This document shows, piece after piece, positions 1 through 12,004 of a DNA stretch of 50,411 nt; within the stretch, counting starts at the first letter, position 1; the number at the start of each line of letters is the position of its first letter. The DNA is taken from positions 1-50,411 of the forward strand of contig JAIWNI010000149.1 of the NCBI GenBank assembly GCA_025331435.1, written 5' to 3'. The notes under the pieces were generated by a model. That model saw only the letters and a list, made by a program, of their open reading frames with translations, had not been told where the DNA came from and ran no database searches. The stretch is from Choanephora cucurbitarum. Lineage: Eukaryota; Mucoromycota; Mucoromycetes; Mucorales; Choanephoraceae. The translations under genes and the position numbers were made by a program.

Positions 1-258
1 ATTCAACTAAGTTTCCACTATAAATTCAGTCTCCAACTTACCAATATTTCAGATACTTTTCTTTTACTATTTTTCATAATTATATCTCTTTATATAATTG
101 TCACAAAACTCTAAACACTTGAATTATAACATTAAATTACCAACAAGGAATTGGTTAGTAAATTATATGCTATAATAATAACATAAACACTCATTTTAAC
201 TTTGACACAAAATAAAGTTGGTAAAAATTATTTAGTTAAAAAAACTACTCATAAAACA
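1..258 (+). repeat. 5' LTR (3' part only)
   Basis: Matches 5233-5490 without indels. It ends in CA at 257-258, just before the primer-binding site. The differences from the 3' LTR lie in the first 25 bases and near 240; the middle 200 bases are identical. Confidence 0.95.
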
Positions 259-260
259 TT

Positions 261-278
261 TGGTGCTCCCTGCCAGGA
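261..278 (+). other. Primer-binding site for minus-strand synthesis
   Basis: TGGTGCTCCCTGCCAGGA starts two bases after the 5' LTR. It begins with TGG, the complement of a tRNA 3' CCA, and continues as the complement of a plausible acceptor and T-arm. I cannot say which tRNA it matches. Confidence 0.75.
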
Positions 279-360
279 TATAACATAATTGCAAGAAAAG
301 AATCACTTATTATAACAATTCAAATCTTCTTTGTGTTATCCTGCAATAACTGTAGTTAAG

Positions 361-1746
361 ATGTTTGATGTACCTAAATTTAAACAAAAGGATGATCCTG
401 ATCTTTGGATGTACCGCTACACAAAAGCTGCAAAAATGAACAAATGGGATCAAGACACTATGTTGCAATATGTTGACAACTGTTTTGAAGAAGAATTGCA
501 GTTTTGGTGCATGGATCAAGATTTCAAGTCACGGGAAGAATTTAAAGCGGGTTTCGGTGAAAAGTTCTCGAGAAAGGTTAGCCTGGATGAAATTGTTAAC
601 AACATCCTCAACTTAAAAATTAATCAAAATGAGAACGTAAACGATTATATAAGCCGTTACGAAAAGCTAAGAATAAGATATAACGCCCATGTCAAGAAAA
701 TCAAGATCATGAATGATGAACACAAGAAAACTAAGGCATCAGACAAGAACTGTGAACTACCCAATAAACATGAATCAATCGAATTCGTCATCACTGATGT
801 CGGATTCATGAAATATTTTATCAAAGGAATTACCTCTAAAGGCATAAAAAGATTTCTTAAAATCCAAAAACCAATCAAGTTGGAGGATACCTACGAGTTA
901 CTCCAAAAGGTGTATGGATCCGATGATGAGACTGATGTCGAAGATGAAATCGTTCCTGAATCTACCGAAAAATCTGAAACAAGGCCTAAGAAAAGACAAG
1001 AAAATGATATTCGATCCGAAGGGGCTGATGTTAATCAACTAATTTCGGAATTTCGAAATATGACACTACTGATTGGTGAAATTGTTAATGGTAAATCTCC
1101 CAAGCAATCCAAAGACCGAAAAACCACCTGCTGGAATTGTGCAAGCAAAGAGCATTATACTCGAGAATGTACAGAACCATGTAAGTATTGCCAGTCTACA
1201 GGACATAAACATTATCAATGTTCCCAGTACAAGAAGAATAAAGAAACCCCCTCAAGATCAAATCAAGGTTCAGAAGCCATGTTGATTGAAGAGATGTATT
1301 TGTCCGAGAAAAGCAAGGCTGAATCTACCATCAATCAAGGCGGCGATGCTCGTCCTAATAAACGCAATGTAAGGGAAACAAGATCTGGTAAAGAAGTCCC
1401 TACGATTGGACTAAAGAGAAAACCAGCTGATAAGATGAACATTGATCCCCCTATGCCACATACGCCTTACCTTGTTAATCGAAACGAAGATGTTGGAAGT
1501 ATCCAAATCCCATCTGCTAATGTAACTAAGGGATCTTTGAAGAAAATTAATCTGAAGGATGGACCAAAACATCCACTACTACCTATTGAGCAACCGATCA
1601 ATACCGATGTTAACAGATATCAAAACGTCGAAGAGATTGTAGAGCGAATTGTGAATGAAGCCTCTCATCAAATGTCCCTCTCTGAAATAGCTACAGTATC
1701 TCCTGTACTTAGATCAAAAATCAAATCCATTATAACAAAACCTTAA
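361..1746 (+). CDS. gag: Gag polyprotein of the gypsy element
   Basis: 461 residues from the ATG at 361, the first good ATG after the primer site, starting MFDVPKF. The N-terminal 200 residues look like a retrotransposon gag capsid domain (helical, with an NVNDYISRYEKL stretch). Around residues 259-290 are two perfect CX2CX4HX4C zinc knuckles, CWNCASKEHYTREC and CKYCQSTGHKHYQC, which bind element RNA in the particle. The C-terminus is basic and proline-containing. The frame stops at a single TAA (1744-1746) and is open again directly after it in the same frame into the protease, so Gag and Pol are separated by one stop codon. Known relatives make a particle-forming nucleocapsid; assembly here is inference. 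Confidence 0.92.
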   Translation: MFDVPKFKQKDDPDLWMYRYTKAAKMNKWDQDTMLQYVDNCFEEELQFWCMDQDFKSREEFKAGFGEKFSRKVSLDEIVNNILNLKINQNENVNDYISRYEKLRIRYNAHVKKIKIMNDEHKKTKASDKNCELPNKHESIEFVITDVGFMKYFIKGITSKGIKRFLKIQKPIKLEDTYELLQKVYGSDDETDVEDEIVPESTEKSETRPKKRQENDIRSEGADVNQLISEFRNMTLLIGEIVNGKSPKQSKDRKTTCWNCASKEHYTRECTEPCKYCQSTGHKHYQCSQYKKNKETPSRSNQGSEAMLIEEMYLSEKSKAESTINQGGDARPNKRNVRETRSGKEVPTIGLKRKPADKMNIDPPMPHTPYLVNRNEDVGSIQIPSANVTKGSLKKINLKDGPKHPLLPIEQPINTDVNRYQNVEEIVERIVNEASHQMSLSEIATVSPVLRSKIKSIITKP

Positions 1747-4700
1747 ACGAATAAGGCTGACAAAACTAATTCTAACAAGACTGGAGTGGCTTTGATTTCT
1801 GAAGAGACTTCTGCACCCAAAGGCAAGAGCGCACCCCGCACTAGTGCTGAGATCAACGGCGTCAAATGTGACGTTATCCTAGACGGTGGGTGCACATCTT
1901 TTATTATCAGTTTGAATTTGGCTCAACAGTTGGGAATACGTGATGCTGAACCATGTGACACCGCTGTTATGTTTGGTGATGGCAAGATGTACCACCCCAT
2001 TGGCTTAATCAAGAATATCCAACTGAAGTTAGGAAGTTCCGAAAAGGTTGTCTCTATCAACGCATTATGTTACGATGTTGGTGACCGATACGGGTTCATC
2101 ATCGGACGAGAAGGCCTGCACACCCTAGGTGTTGGTACTGATTGGGCGACACACTATTGGTACATCCGATCGGAAAAAGGGATATTACCGTTGGACATAT
2201 ATTACACTAAGCAACGTATGCGAAATGTATCTGACAACGAAGAAGAACTTGATGACTATGAAGACGATCATCTGGACGACGGTGACCTCTTCATAGACCA
2301 AGATGATGTAGAGGAAGGATACCTTATCACTGAGGTGACTGATCTACAGCACACCGGAGTTGCAGAGATGCAAGCTCCCGAAGATCAAGATGAACAAGAC
2401 CCCGAGAAAAGACTTGGTGGTTTGATTAACAAGATTAAGGTCATCGATGAATTGAATGATGAAGAAAAGTTCCGGCTAATTCAACTGGTCTATAAATATC
2501 AAGATTGTTTTGGCGTTGGTTATGAACATTTAGGCCAAACAAATTTACTCAAGTTCCATGTGGACACAGGAGATGCTAGACCCATTTATCGAAGACCGTA
2601 CCAATTCTTATCTTTCTCAGAAAAAGCTACTTTGAAGAAAGATTTAGAAGATATGGTTAAGGCTGGTATTTTAATCCCTGCTACCCATGTGCCTGGTAAC
2701 TCTAAAAATGCTGGTTGGTCATTCCCATGTCGGTATGTTTCTAAGAAGACAGGCGACAAGCGCCTGATCACTAATTTTAGAGACCTGAACGAAGTAACAA
2801 TAAGAGATACATGGCCTCTACCAAACGCTGTTGATGTTATCGAAAGCTTGGCAGGTGCTACCTGGTTCTCTGTTTGCGACTTGCTAAAAGCATTTCAACA
2901 AATAGCAGTTGAAGAGGAATCCATCCCTAAACTTACTATTGCCACACCCTGGGGAAATTACTCGTACACTTGTGTTCCTTTTGGCGTCATTAATGGACCA
3001 TCATGCTTTAGTCGATGTGTATACATGGCTATACAACCTTTTTTTGAATGAATTTGCAACGAACTACCTTGATGATGTTGTTATGTACGGTAACGACAAG
3101 GAAAAGCACTTTCAGGATACAGAACGTTTTCTTAAACGTACGCGCGAAGTAAACCTCAAGATTAATGCCAATAAATGTGACTTTTTCCAGAAGGAAATTG
3201 AACTACTAGGTTTCCTGGTCAACAAGAATGGTGTATCACCTTTGCCTTCTAAGGTAGATAAAATCATGCTATTCCCTAGACCCAACAATGAAACTGCCAT
3301 CCGTGCGTTTGTGAATCTCTGTGGATTCTATCGTAGACATATACCGGGCTTCGCCGATTTGAGCGCACCCATGAACGAACTGCTGAAGAAGCGTAATGCC
3401 TTTGTGTGGTCCGATGAATGCGAACAGTCGTTTACAAAACTTAAGGTAGCATTAGCCAATGCTTTTACCCTAGTCATCCCGGATGCAGAAACTAAGTATC
3501 ACTTGTACTTTGATGCCTCAAAAGTGGGAATTGGTGCTTGCCTGTCTGCTGTAGATAATGATGGAACCGAGAAGACAGTTGTTTTCATTTCGAGAAAGCT
3601 ATTGCCTGCCGAAACACGGTATCCTACCGTCGAAAAGGAACTTCTTGCCGTTATCTATGCCCTAAGGAAACTACGCAAGTATCTCTTGGATCGTGAATTT
3701 ACTCTTTTCTGTGACAATTCAGCGGTCTGCTACTTATTCAACAAAAATGAACCGTCTCAAAGGTTACAACGTTGGGTTATGTGCACCCAAGAATTCACTT
3801 TTAAGACAAAACACATACCATCCAACAAAAACAGTGTTGCTGACGCACTATCCAGGTTCCCCCCCAAAGCTAATGATGATTACGAAGACGGTGAAGACCA
3901 CATCGATGCCTTGTTTGAACATTTGATCATCGAAGAAAATAATCACCAGTATGAACCTTGGCTGCAAGACTTGATCCAGTATTTCAAGAACCCAGGCAAT
4001 GGTATCACAAGTGACGCTACGAAAAGACTTTCGTTGAAGTATGCATCCTCAGAAGGAAAAGTCTACAGACGTGTCGCAAACAGAATAGTGTGGGTTCCAC
4101 CATTGCAGGATAGACAAGAAATCTTGGAACAAGTTCATGATGGTCATGGACACTTCGGAATAAATGCTTCATGGTCCCGACTTTATCACGAGTATTGGTG
4201 GCCAGATTGTTACAAAGATTTGAAAGAATTTATCAAGACATGCAGACCTTGCCAATTGTACTCATCGCCAATTGATAATCCCGCAACGACCAAAGTCCCG
4301 GTTCATTACCTTTTCGAGCAATTCTCGATCGACTTTGTAGGCCCATTACCAAAATCAGCTAAAGGAAATGTCCGCATACTGGTAGCAATTGAAGCATCTT
4401 CAAAATGGCCATAAGCAGTAGCAACAGAAAACACGGAAGCTAAGACAGTAGCTCATTTCTTATACAGTCAAATATTCACAATATTTGGACCATGTACCCA
4501 CATCTTGAGTGATAATGGATCTAGCTTTGACAATGAAATGATCGACAATTATTTAGGGTTGTTACAAGTACATCATCAATATACTTCACCTTACAGACCC
4601 TCTACCAATGGTAGAACAGAACAATTCAACGGCACATTGATGAAAGCGTTAAAGAAACTAGCCCTAGACAACCCGGATAAGTGGGATGATCAAATTGATG

Positions 4701-5127
4701 CAGTCTTATATGCATACCGTACAAAGGCCCACTCCATACTAAAATGTCACCATACGAATTCTTGTTCGGACAAGCCCCTAGATCGGTGAGACAAGACCCA
4801 TTACAACGTTTTGGTCGAGCCCTAGGCTTCGAGAGACTTACACTCCTGAATGACCGGAACATACAGACAGATGACTATAATGTACTGAATGAAGAAGAAT
4901 ATGATCTCAAACCAATCGTCAGAAGCAAGCGTTTTGAACCAGGATCCAAAGTTGTGCGTGTGCGCCACAACAAGTTTTCCAAGTTGGACAGCACATACAA
5001 GTCTGAAATCTTTACAGTGGTCTCCTTATTTCCCAATGGTACCTGTCAATTGGCAGATCAAGCAGGTAGACTTCTCAAGCGTCGCATCAACGTCGGTTCT
5101 TTGAGACAAATTTTTCTTCGAGAATAA
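1747..5127 (+). pseudogene. pol: Pol polyprotein (protease, RT, RNase H, integrase), broken
   Basis: Same frame as gag after its TAA. Protease: VILDGGCTSFII, with DGG where DSG/DTG is usual. Reverse transcriptase: FSVCDLLKAFQQI and YLDD. RNase H: YFDAS, EKELLAV, FCDNS and ADALSR supply the acidic residues. Integrase: an HxxxH...CRPC zinc module, IDFVGPL, LSDNGSSF, and NGRTEQFNG with exactly 35 residues between the second Asp and the Glu (DD35E). A GPY/F-like tail follows. Breaks: a +1 frame change at the T run 3041-3047 just before YLDD, a TAA at 4412-4414 after SSKWP inside the integrase, and a frame change near 4735-4745. All domains are recognisable and only slightly decayed, fitting the young LTRs. 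Confidence 0.93.
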
Positions 5128-5130
5128 TTT

Positions 5131-5141
5131 GTCGGGGGCAA
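5131..5141 (+). other. Polypurine-tract-like plus-strand primer site
   Basis: GTCGGGGGCAA lies directly against the 3' LTR start, where the plus-strand primer of gypsy elements sits. It is G-rich but short and not purely purine. Confidence 0.5.
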
Positions 5142-5490
5142 TGTGATTTATGAACCGCCAATTTTATACATATTTCAACTTCCTCTACAATTTCAAGCCA
5201 ATAATATACATTGTAAATTGTATCAAATCTGAATTCAACTGAATTTCCACCATAAAATCAGTCTCCAACTTACCAATATTTCAGATACTTTTCTTTTACT
5301 ATTTTTCATAATTATATCTCTTTATATAATTGTCACAAAACTCTAAACACTTGAATTATAACATTAAATTACCAACAAGGAATTGGTTAGTAAATTATAT
5401 GCTATAATAATAACATAAACACTCATTTTAACTTTGACACAAAATAAAGTTGGTAAAAATTATTTAGATGAAAAAACTACTCATAAAACA
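5142..5490 (+). repeat. 3' LTR
   Basis: 349 bp with canonical TG...CA ends (TGTGATTTATG to CATAAAACA). The last 258 bases repeat window positions 1-258. The start is set by the G-rich tract and the TG dinucleotide; the end is where similarity to the 5' LTR stops before the primer site. Confidence 0.9.
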
Positions 5491-8400
5491 AGAGTTACTA
5501 ACAAAAAATATCAGCTGGGTTCGAATATGCGCCGTAGTCTTAATTAAATGTAGATCCCGCATATACTATGTATGGACAGGTCTTTGGATTCATGTACCCA
5601 TTTTGGGGTGCTTCATGGCTCATGCATTGAATCCCTTGTATCAGTACTACTATAGGCATAGAATACAGAATAGAGACCGTTTCATAATTTTCCAATGGCG
5701 GCACAAATGAGTAGAGAAGACTTGAAAATATAGGTAATGGCTTTTGCCAAACTACAGAATCTTCAAAACCGATTTGCAATTTAAACTTGGGCGGCTTGAG
5801 CGGTCACACTTCTCTTTCTCTTTTGCAATTTCTATTTGAGCATCCTCATTTCAAAAGAACAACCAAAGTTTAGCAGTTCTCACTCATCAGTTAGAAGAGA
5901 CACCACCATGGGTTAGACCGGTAGCCAAGAATTAGCAGTTGTCTGTAAAGACAAGAAAGAAGAGTTAATATCAGTTTGCTTCTAGTATTTTATAGTCAGT
6001 GATATGTTGTGTATTTTTACCACTGGCAACCTGTTATTGTTTACGTGGTTGATCTTTACTTGGATCGTATTGACACGCAACAATAATAGTTAGCACGAGA
6101 GGAATTCACCAAAAGAAAACTTGCAGACACGTTCAAGTCATTAGATTCAAGAGTTTGGAGTTGTTGACATGGAAACCTGTAATGCAAACAGTTGACCGGA
6201 GCACTATGAAATATCAGTAACACACAAAAATGAATAGAGCAAAGGTGTTACTAGTACAGTAAGTTTGGGTAATCAAGTGAAGGAACAGACCCAGCGGATA
6301 AACTATAAGGTAAGCAAAATGCGTTTAAATAATATAGCTAGCAATCGGGTTGCCTAATGGAAGCACCTTTCATTCACGAGCCAATGGGTATTTCAGGATT
6401 TCCGAGGATGGAGTATGCAGAAAAGTGAAGGTCAACCAAGCTCATGTAGATGGGTAGCCAACTGAAGCGATAGAACAGAAGAAGTGATGCAAAAGGAAGA
6501 CATCTACAACGATGGGGACTAATTTCACAAAGCAGTCTTGAACACATGAAGTCGAGAATCAGTCTATATAAAAATTGTAATTGAAGAAGATACGTATTAG
6601 ATAAGAATTTCGAAAGGCTTTTAGGAAGAAAATTTAAACAAAGTCAGAGGGAAGGCAGAAGTACATAATCACTGCAATGGGCATCAGAGGAAGCAGTTGG
6701 TGGTCATTTAAAGCTAGCTGAAAACCAGTTAAAGAAGGGCAGTAGACTCAACACTGGTTTAGAAAGCCGGTACCAGACAGTGGGTAGAGTACAAATACTT
6801 CAAGAAGAAGAACATATCTGCATTCGAGATGTTATCATAGAGTAAAACGAGATAAGTTAGTTCATAAAGTTCATCCGTAGTAAAGATGATATACAAAAGC
6901 CAAGTTCAATTTTAAGATAAAGCATAATGCGCATAACCGTTTCGTTGTAGTTTGATGGCTTCAATAAGTAATACAATAAATCCACTAGAACTATCCTTGT
7001 GCTTTTGATAGTTTGATTCATTGTTTTGCTGTGCATTAAGTCGAAAGAAAAGAAATGAATAATGGGGGAATGGGAAAAATGAGCATGTCTAAAATAGGTT
7101 TCAAGCACAGATGGGAAGAAAATATGAGAACTCGCCAATAATAAGAGGCCAGAAAAAGTAAAAGTAGACTAACCACTTGAAACTGCATGAATCTTTTAGT
7201 AATGAAAAGGTCTGGTAAGCATTATAAAAGGTATGTTATTATGCATTACAGAAAATGCGTGCCCTTCGAAGCAAGAGTAATGCTATTTGAAAAGTAATTA
7301 GTTTACTCTTTGGATGAAAGGTACAAAAAATGGATAAAAATCTGATCATGTAAAAAGAATTTTATATTACAAACCAACAAAAAGCATGTAGATTATGTTT
7401 ATTAATTGTAATGTACTATCAAAGTGTAAATAGAGACTGAAGACAAGTTACAAGTCTAATGGAATTATTTTGATCAAGATCAAGAATATGAAGCAAACTC
7501 TTTAGCCATGCCGTTTTATGCCCTTGCAGTATGATTTTATCGCCAATAAATGATTGAAAAGTTGTGTGTTAAGTCTGTTTGGATTGCTTCTTAGAGATGA
7601 GATGAAAGCAGTTAGACAATTTGGTTTGACGGCATCCAGATAGTACTTCGGGCCTGACAAAGCATAAGCAACTTTTGTTAGCTCATTGTCTTTAATCCGA
7701 CTGTTGAAATATAGTCAACTCGTTGTTTATTTTACATTCGTTTCTATGTAGACATCACTACTGCTCGCAGATAACGGTCTCATGATTGCAATACTTTCTC
7801 CTTGATAGATCCATTTAAGTGAAAATCCAAAACGTCCGAAAATTATTAATACATTCTACAGCCACATAATTGTATTAAAGTGAAATTCAATGGAAGGAGC
7901 TATCTGATATATCCAGCAATTCGATTGAAGTCAGTCGATCTAGTGGTTAAATTGACAATCACAGACAGATTCGATACCAGCATGATGTCTCGTCTGTATA
8001 CTATAAAATCAGCTAATTTCATTCGGTAGTTGTCATGATGGATAAAAGTAATGATAGGTAACCGTACCTCGATAGACACCAATTTATTTTTTATTTTGAT
8101 GTACATGCATATGTTAATGTCGTTGATCAGTCAAGTATCGAATATAATGCTTATTCCTAAAAGGGTTATAGGTGTTAAAAAGTTGAATTATCTCTTCTGG
8201 AGAACAAGCATGCTTAAGTTATTACGTTGTTAATATGAATTAATTGATAAGTTTTCAATTGCTAGAGTCTTTTGAGACAAGTTAAGGCAGCATCGATGGC
8301 TATACGACGTTTACATAGTACAGCAACATACATTTTGAACTTATTCCAAACGATCAGAATTGTTTGCAAGATTCACATTTAATAAGAACAAAAACAGTTA

Positions 8401-8776
8401 TAACATCGTTTACCAAATGTGCTTCTAGGATCCATACCTCTCAACAATCCCAAGTTCGGTAGTAGACGTGCACATGAATAACAGTTCAAGAATATTGAGT
8501 TGGAATATGTTTTATGACTTTGGGGCTTAAAAGAGTAAATTAAAAGTTGAAGAATTTAGTAGGTGTCTAACTCGATCACTAAAACTGTTGTAACATAGGG
8601 TGGCATGGTTGTATTTTAACTGCTTTCCATAATGATAAAAGTAAGAAGATGAAAAATAAAATACAAAAGAAAAAAAAAGAAATAAATAGATTACATTCGT
8701 TCACAGCCTAGCCTCTTCTTTTAAACGTCATCAATCAGATGCCACACATCAGAAAAAAAAAATCATCTTTTTTCAA
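5491..8776. other. AT-rich intergenic DNA, no gene recognised
   Basis: About 3.3 kb between the retrotransposon and TE-A. Open frames are under 100 codons, lack recognisable motifs and overlap in both directions. I find no tRNA, inverted repeat or transposase remnant by eye. It may be old decayed element DNA. Confidence 0.6.
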
Positions 8777-8791
8777 CCCACCACCCTACCC
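8777..8791 (+). repeat. TE-A C-rich terminal block (G-quadruplex-like on minus strand)
   Basis: CCCACCACCCTACCC; the minus strand reads GGGTAGGGTGGTGGG, four G runs with 1-2 nt loops. It lies 65 nt past the transposase stop and matches the block 47 nt past the TE-B stop, both preceded by AATAAA-like sequence. Similarity between the two elements fades just beyond it, so it probably marks the element end. Confidence 0.5.
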
Positions 8792-8856
8792 TTTATTAAA
8801 TCTTTTTTCTTCTTCTATTTCTATTTTTCGTGATATAATACATACATTTTATTCAA

Positions 8857-11800
8857 TTACATGTAACGTAACTCGCCATATCGTCTACCTTCAGAAAACT
8901 GAAAATACTTTGCGTCAGGCCAAATCAATTTGAAATGACTTTTGCTGGTGTCACATCTAACCAAGCTTGCAATCGTAATGATATGGGTAAGGTCGCACAC
9001 CATCAACTTCTTATGTTCAGATTCTGAAAATAATACTGTAGTAGGAACACCGAAGTGGTCGAGAGTAGTCCTTTTAGCAGCCTCGATCACTGCCAAAAAA
9101 TGGGTCTGACCACCGTGTCTATGTATCATGTAAGTCACCACCTTACCAACGTATAAAGACATATGGTTACTAAAGTTTAATTTAGTTTAGTACGACAAAT
9201 GAATACGAACAATAAGACACAATAAACTTACCGACTTGGTTCCATCGCTTCAAATATCACAATATTATTGGCACGCTTTAGTTGTGAATGGTTGCTACGA
9301 TACCATTCAGATTGTATTAATGATATCCCCCAAGAGCATTCGAGCAGCTATCTCACAAACAGAATCAACATCGTGACGACTTCTTGATAATCGACGGTCA
9401 TACAGCTTTAAAGCTGCTAAAACAGATACACCGGAAAATCCATAAAAATCGTAGCCAGAGTTCATGTCCACCACTTTAAAGGATTCCCAAAGTTGAGGTT
9501 GAGTTCCTTCTACATCCCCTGGATAATCCTTGAACTCGCTGGCAGAAGTGTTCGCAGGAGGAAAGAGGACTTTCAGAGATTCTTTAGCGATGTAATTGTT
9601 TGAAGTAAGCAACTCGGGTAAGTATATTCTCGTTTTCTTGTGCTGGCCTTGATCTTGATTTGCTAAGATTTGTGTACTTTCGAATAGTACGCTCTAATGA
9701 TCGACAAGAATAGGTAGCGTAGTGGACCTTGTTTGCGGATTAATTCAGACATATGGTACGTAAGTGAAATGGTTGTTCATTGTCCACACCCTAATATTCA
9801 ATCGACCATTATCTATTTCAGAGTTCAACAGTTGTTTCCACAAGGAGAGAAATCTAAATGGATAAGGAAGTCAGTCAAAGTACTTCAAGGCTGATTGCGA
9901 TAAAAACTTACTCGTCCATTTTCTGTAGCTCATGTGTGCTTATTTCCTTTTGCAAAAGCAATTGAACAAGCATATACCAGTGCCATCAGACCTTCTCTAG
10001 CTGCTCTATACTTCAATTTGGGTATGACCATTGTTGGTACAATATACAACAACCATTGTTGCCAATCAACTGCACGATAGAAGCCAAACCGACGATCAAA
10101 GGAATAATCGAAAGCTGAGCTAGTAGTTGGCTTACTGTCATGATTTGATCCCCAATTTGTTCTAGTATCTGTTTTCTTGAGAAACCATCAATCAAGTCGA
10201 AGGTAATAATGGCTGCTGTTGAGAGCACGATAAAAGTCGAACGTGGAGGGATGAATGAGCTTGTAAACCAAATGGCCAATTCCATGTCCAAGCATGTGCA
10301 ACTCATCACCAAAGAAAAAGAAGCTGTCTGTGAAAGTTGAAAGATCTGCATAATCATCCGGAAGACCATGCATACCGTAGTCCTTTCATTTCACAAGTCA
10401 GTGTATCGTGTTTAGTTGCATTATGATGTAGTATACTTACTGGATCGCCATTAATTAAACTTTCAGCCGTACAGATAGGACCAAGGTCGGGAAAAGTATT
10501 TGCCATGACTTGATATGGGTACAGGGGAATAGCCTTCTGAAAGACATACTCTACATCCAAAGGTACTGATATGACCGGCGAACACCATCAACTCAGAAAT
10601 ACCAGGAATGTCACCAGTGATACCAACAATAGCAACATTACCACGATACATATCTACGCCATCTTTTTGGATTACTATGCCACTGCTGTACATGTCGTTG
10701 ACCTCTTTGATGAGTGGTCCCAAGTACGAATTGAGGATCAAATGGTTAGCCTGGTACAACTCCGATTTGAATCATGTTTTCTTCTTTGGTACTGTTAAGT
10801 GAAGAGACACATGTTAGGAATGATGCAATTACAAAAGGCCTGCGTAAAGCTTACCGATGCTCAGGGTGAATATTCAAAATCAAACAGTTAATCATTACTT
10901 GATGGGCTTTTTAGCATGTTCTTCAGTTGATACCCATCAACAAATACAATGACACAAATAGTATTGGTCCTCATTTTACCGCTAACTAAAAGCTGCTTGT
11001 AGACGGAGCCACTGAAAACATCGCGATAGTGAGTTACTACTCTTTATTGTACCTCAGTAAGACTTGGACCGTCTCTTAATATTTCGCTGCGATCTTCGTC
11101 TACATAAATTTCAGTCAAAGCTTTACCCAAAGAGGTGTAAGCCATTTGACGGGTAGGAATCAATTCTGGTAACGGCATATCATCGTCTCTGTCAACGTCT
11201 TCCATCGCAGCTTGTACCTCTGCTTCGTTACAGTATCTTTTCTCGCCACATTCTTCGTTGGGACAAGTTTTCATGTCAGGCTCATCGGTAGGATACATAA
11301 AGCACCCATTGAACGCAGATGTCATGTTTGACAATACTCTTCGTATCTCTCTTGATAGTTCTACGAAAGACATCAGGTGAAGGTATGTGACAGTACAACT
11401 GGATGAAGTATTGTTCATTTATTAATTCTGTGAATATGTTTTGCATAATAGAGGTAACTTACCATCAGGATCAGTAGATTCATTCAACATTTTGTTGACT
11501 AACTTGACGATCTTGCGCTGATACAGACGAGCAGTTTTAGCCTCATCCAAAAGGCACATAAACTCCAAAGCCATCTCGTCAAACGAGTTCATTGAACGAG
11601 GAGGCAACCAGTTGAAGGTGATTGGATTAGGAACTAAAGATATGATTAGCTTACTTTCACAAGTCTGGTATATATGTGGACTTACAAGAATCATGCTCGT
11701 TAGTAGAGTTTGCAACATCAACTTCAGTCATTTCACTATCAACATTTTCATTGTCAATAGCCTCACTTTCAGTAACTTGGTTATCGGTTATGAGAGGAGT

Positions 11801-12004
11801 ATCTTCATCCATACCCATGTTGATGGGCATATCCGCTGCAGCCATTACAGCAGCTAAAGCATCGTCAGTTACAGTTTGCTGTTGACTTCTGCGAGCAAAG
11901 AGAGCAGCTTGACCAGCAACAGATACACAGCGATCATTTCTTAGATGATACAATCTTTCTTCTTCTGAGTTGAAGACAGCAGAGCAAGAAATACAAGGAT
12001 ACAT
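8857..12004 (-). pseudogene. Tnp2-type (CMC) transposase of TE-A, broken
   Basis: The N-terminus MYPCISCSAVF begins a C2HC finger (CX2CX12HX5C), followed by an acidic linker. Introns at 11685-11634 and about 11462-11428 join blocks equivalent to those of TE-B. A zinc-ribbon block (NGCFMYP...CPNEECGEKRY) precedes VIVFVDGYQ (first Asp) and VGITGDIPGISEL (second Asp) with GCRVC, then GDELHMLGHGIGH and FYRAVDWQQWLLYIVPTMV. The C-terminal exon (from about 9162) ends in a domain shared with TE-B. Breaks: an extra base near 11311, TAA at 11044-11046, an extra A near 10917, and shifts near 10745 and 10510 plus others. Family members cut and paste elements by DDE chemistry; this copy should be inactive if the breaks are real. 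Confidence 0.88.

Larger units (their letters stand above)
1..5490 (+). mobile_element. Ty3/gypsy LTR retrotransposon, 5' truncated by window edge
   Basis: Order seen: LTR, primer-binding site, gag, protease, reverse transcriptase, RNase H, integrase, G-rich tract, LTR. RT before integrase places it in Ty3/gypsy (Metaviridae). The first 258 bases align base for base, with no gap, to 5233-5490; I count six substitutions, about 97.7% identity, so the insertion is fairly young. The full 3' LTR is 349 bp, so about 91 bp of the 5' LTR lie outside the window and no target-site duplication can be checked. No chromodomain is seen after the integrase. Despite similar LTRs the body carries two in-frame stops and two frame changes, so this copy looks non-autonomous unless these are recoding sites or read errors. 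Confidence 0.95.

Noticed and set aside
5465..5540. B-box-like GGGTTCGAAT after the 3' LTR
   Set aside because: No A box or acceptor pairing in the preceding 60 bases, which are mostly LTR.
10571..10802. Two plus-strand frames over the TE-A transposase
   Set aside because: Both are antisense to the conserved GITGDIP block of the transposase and show no motif.
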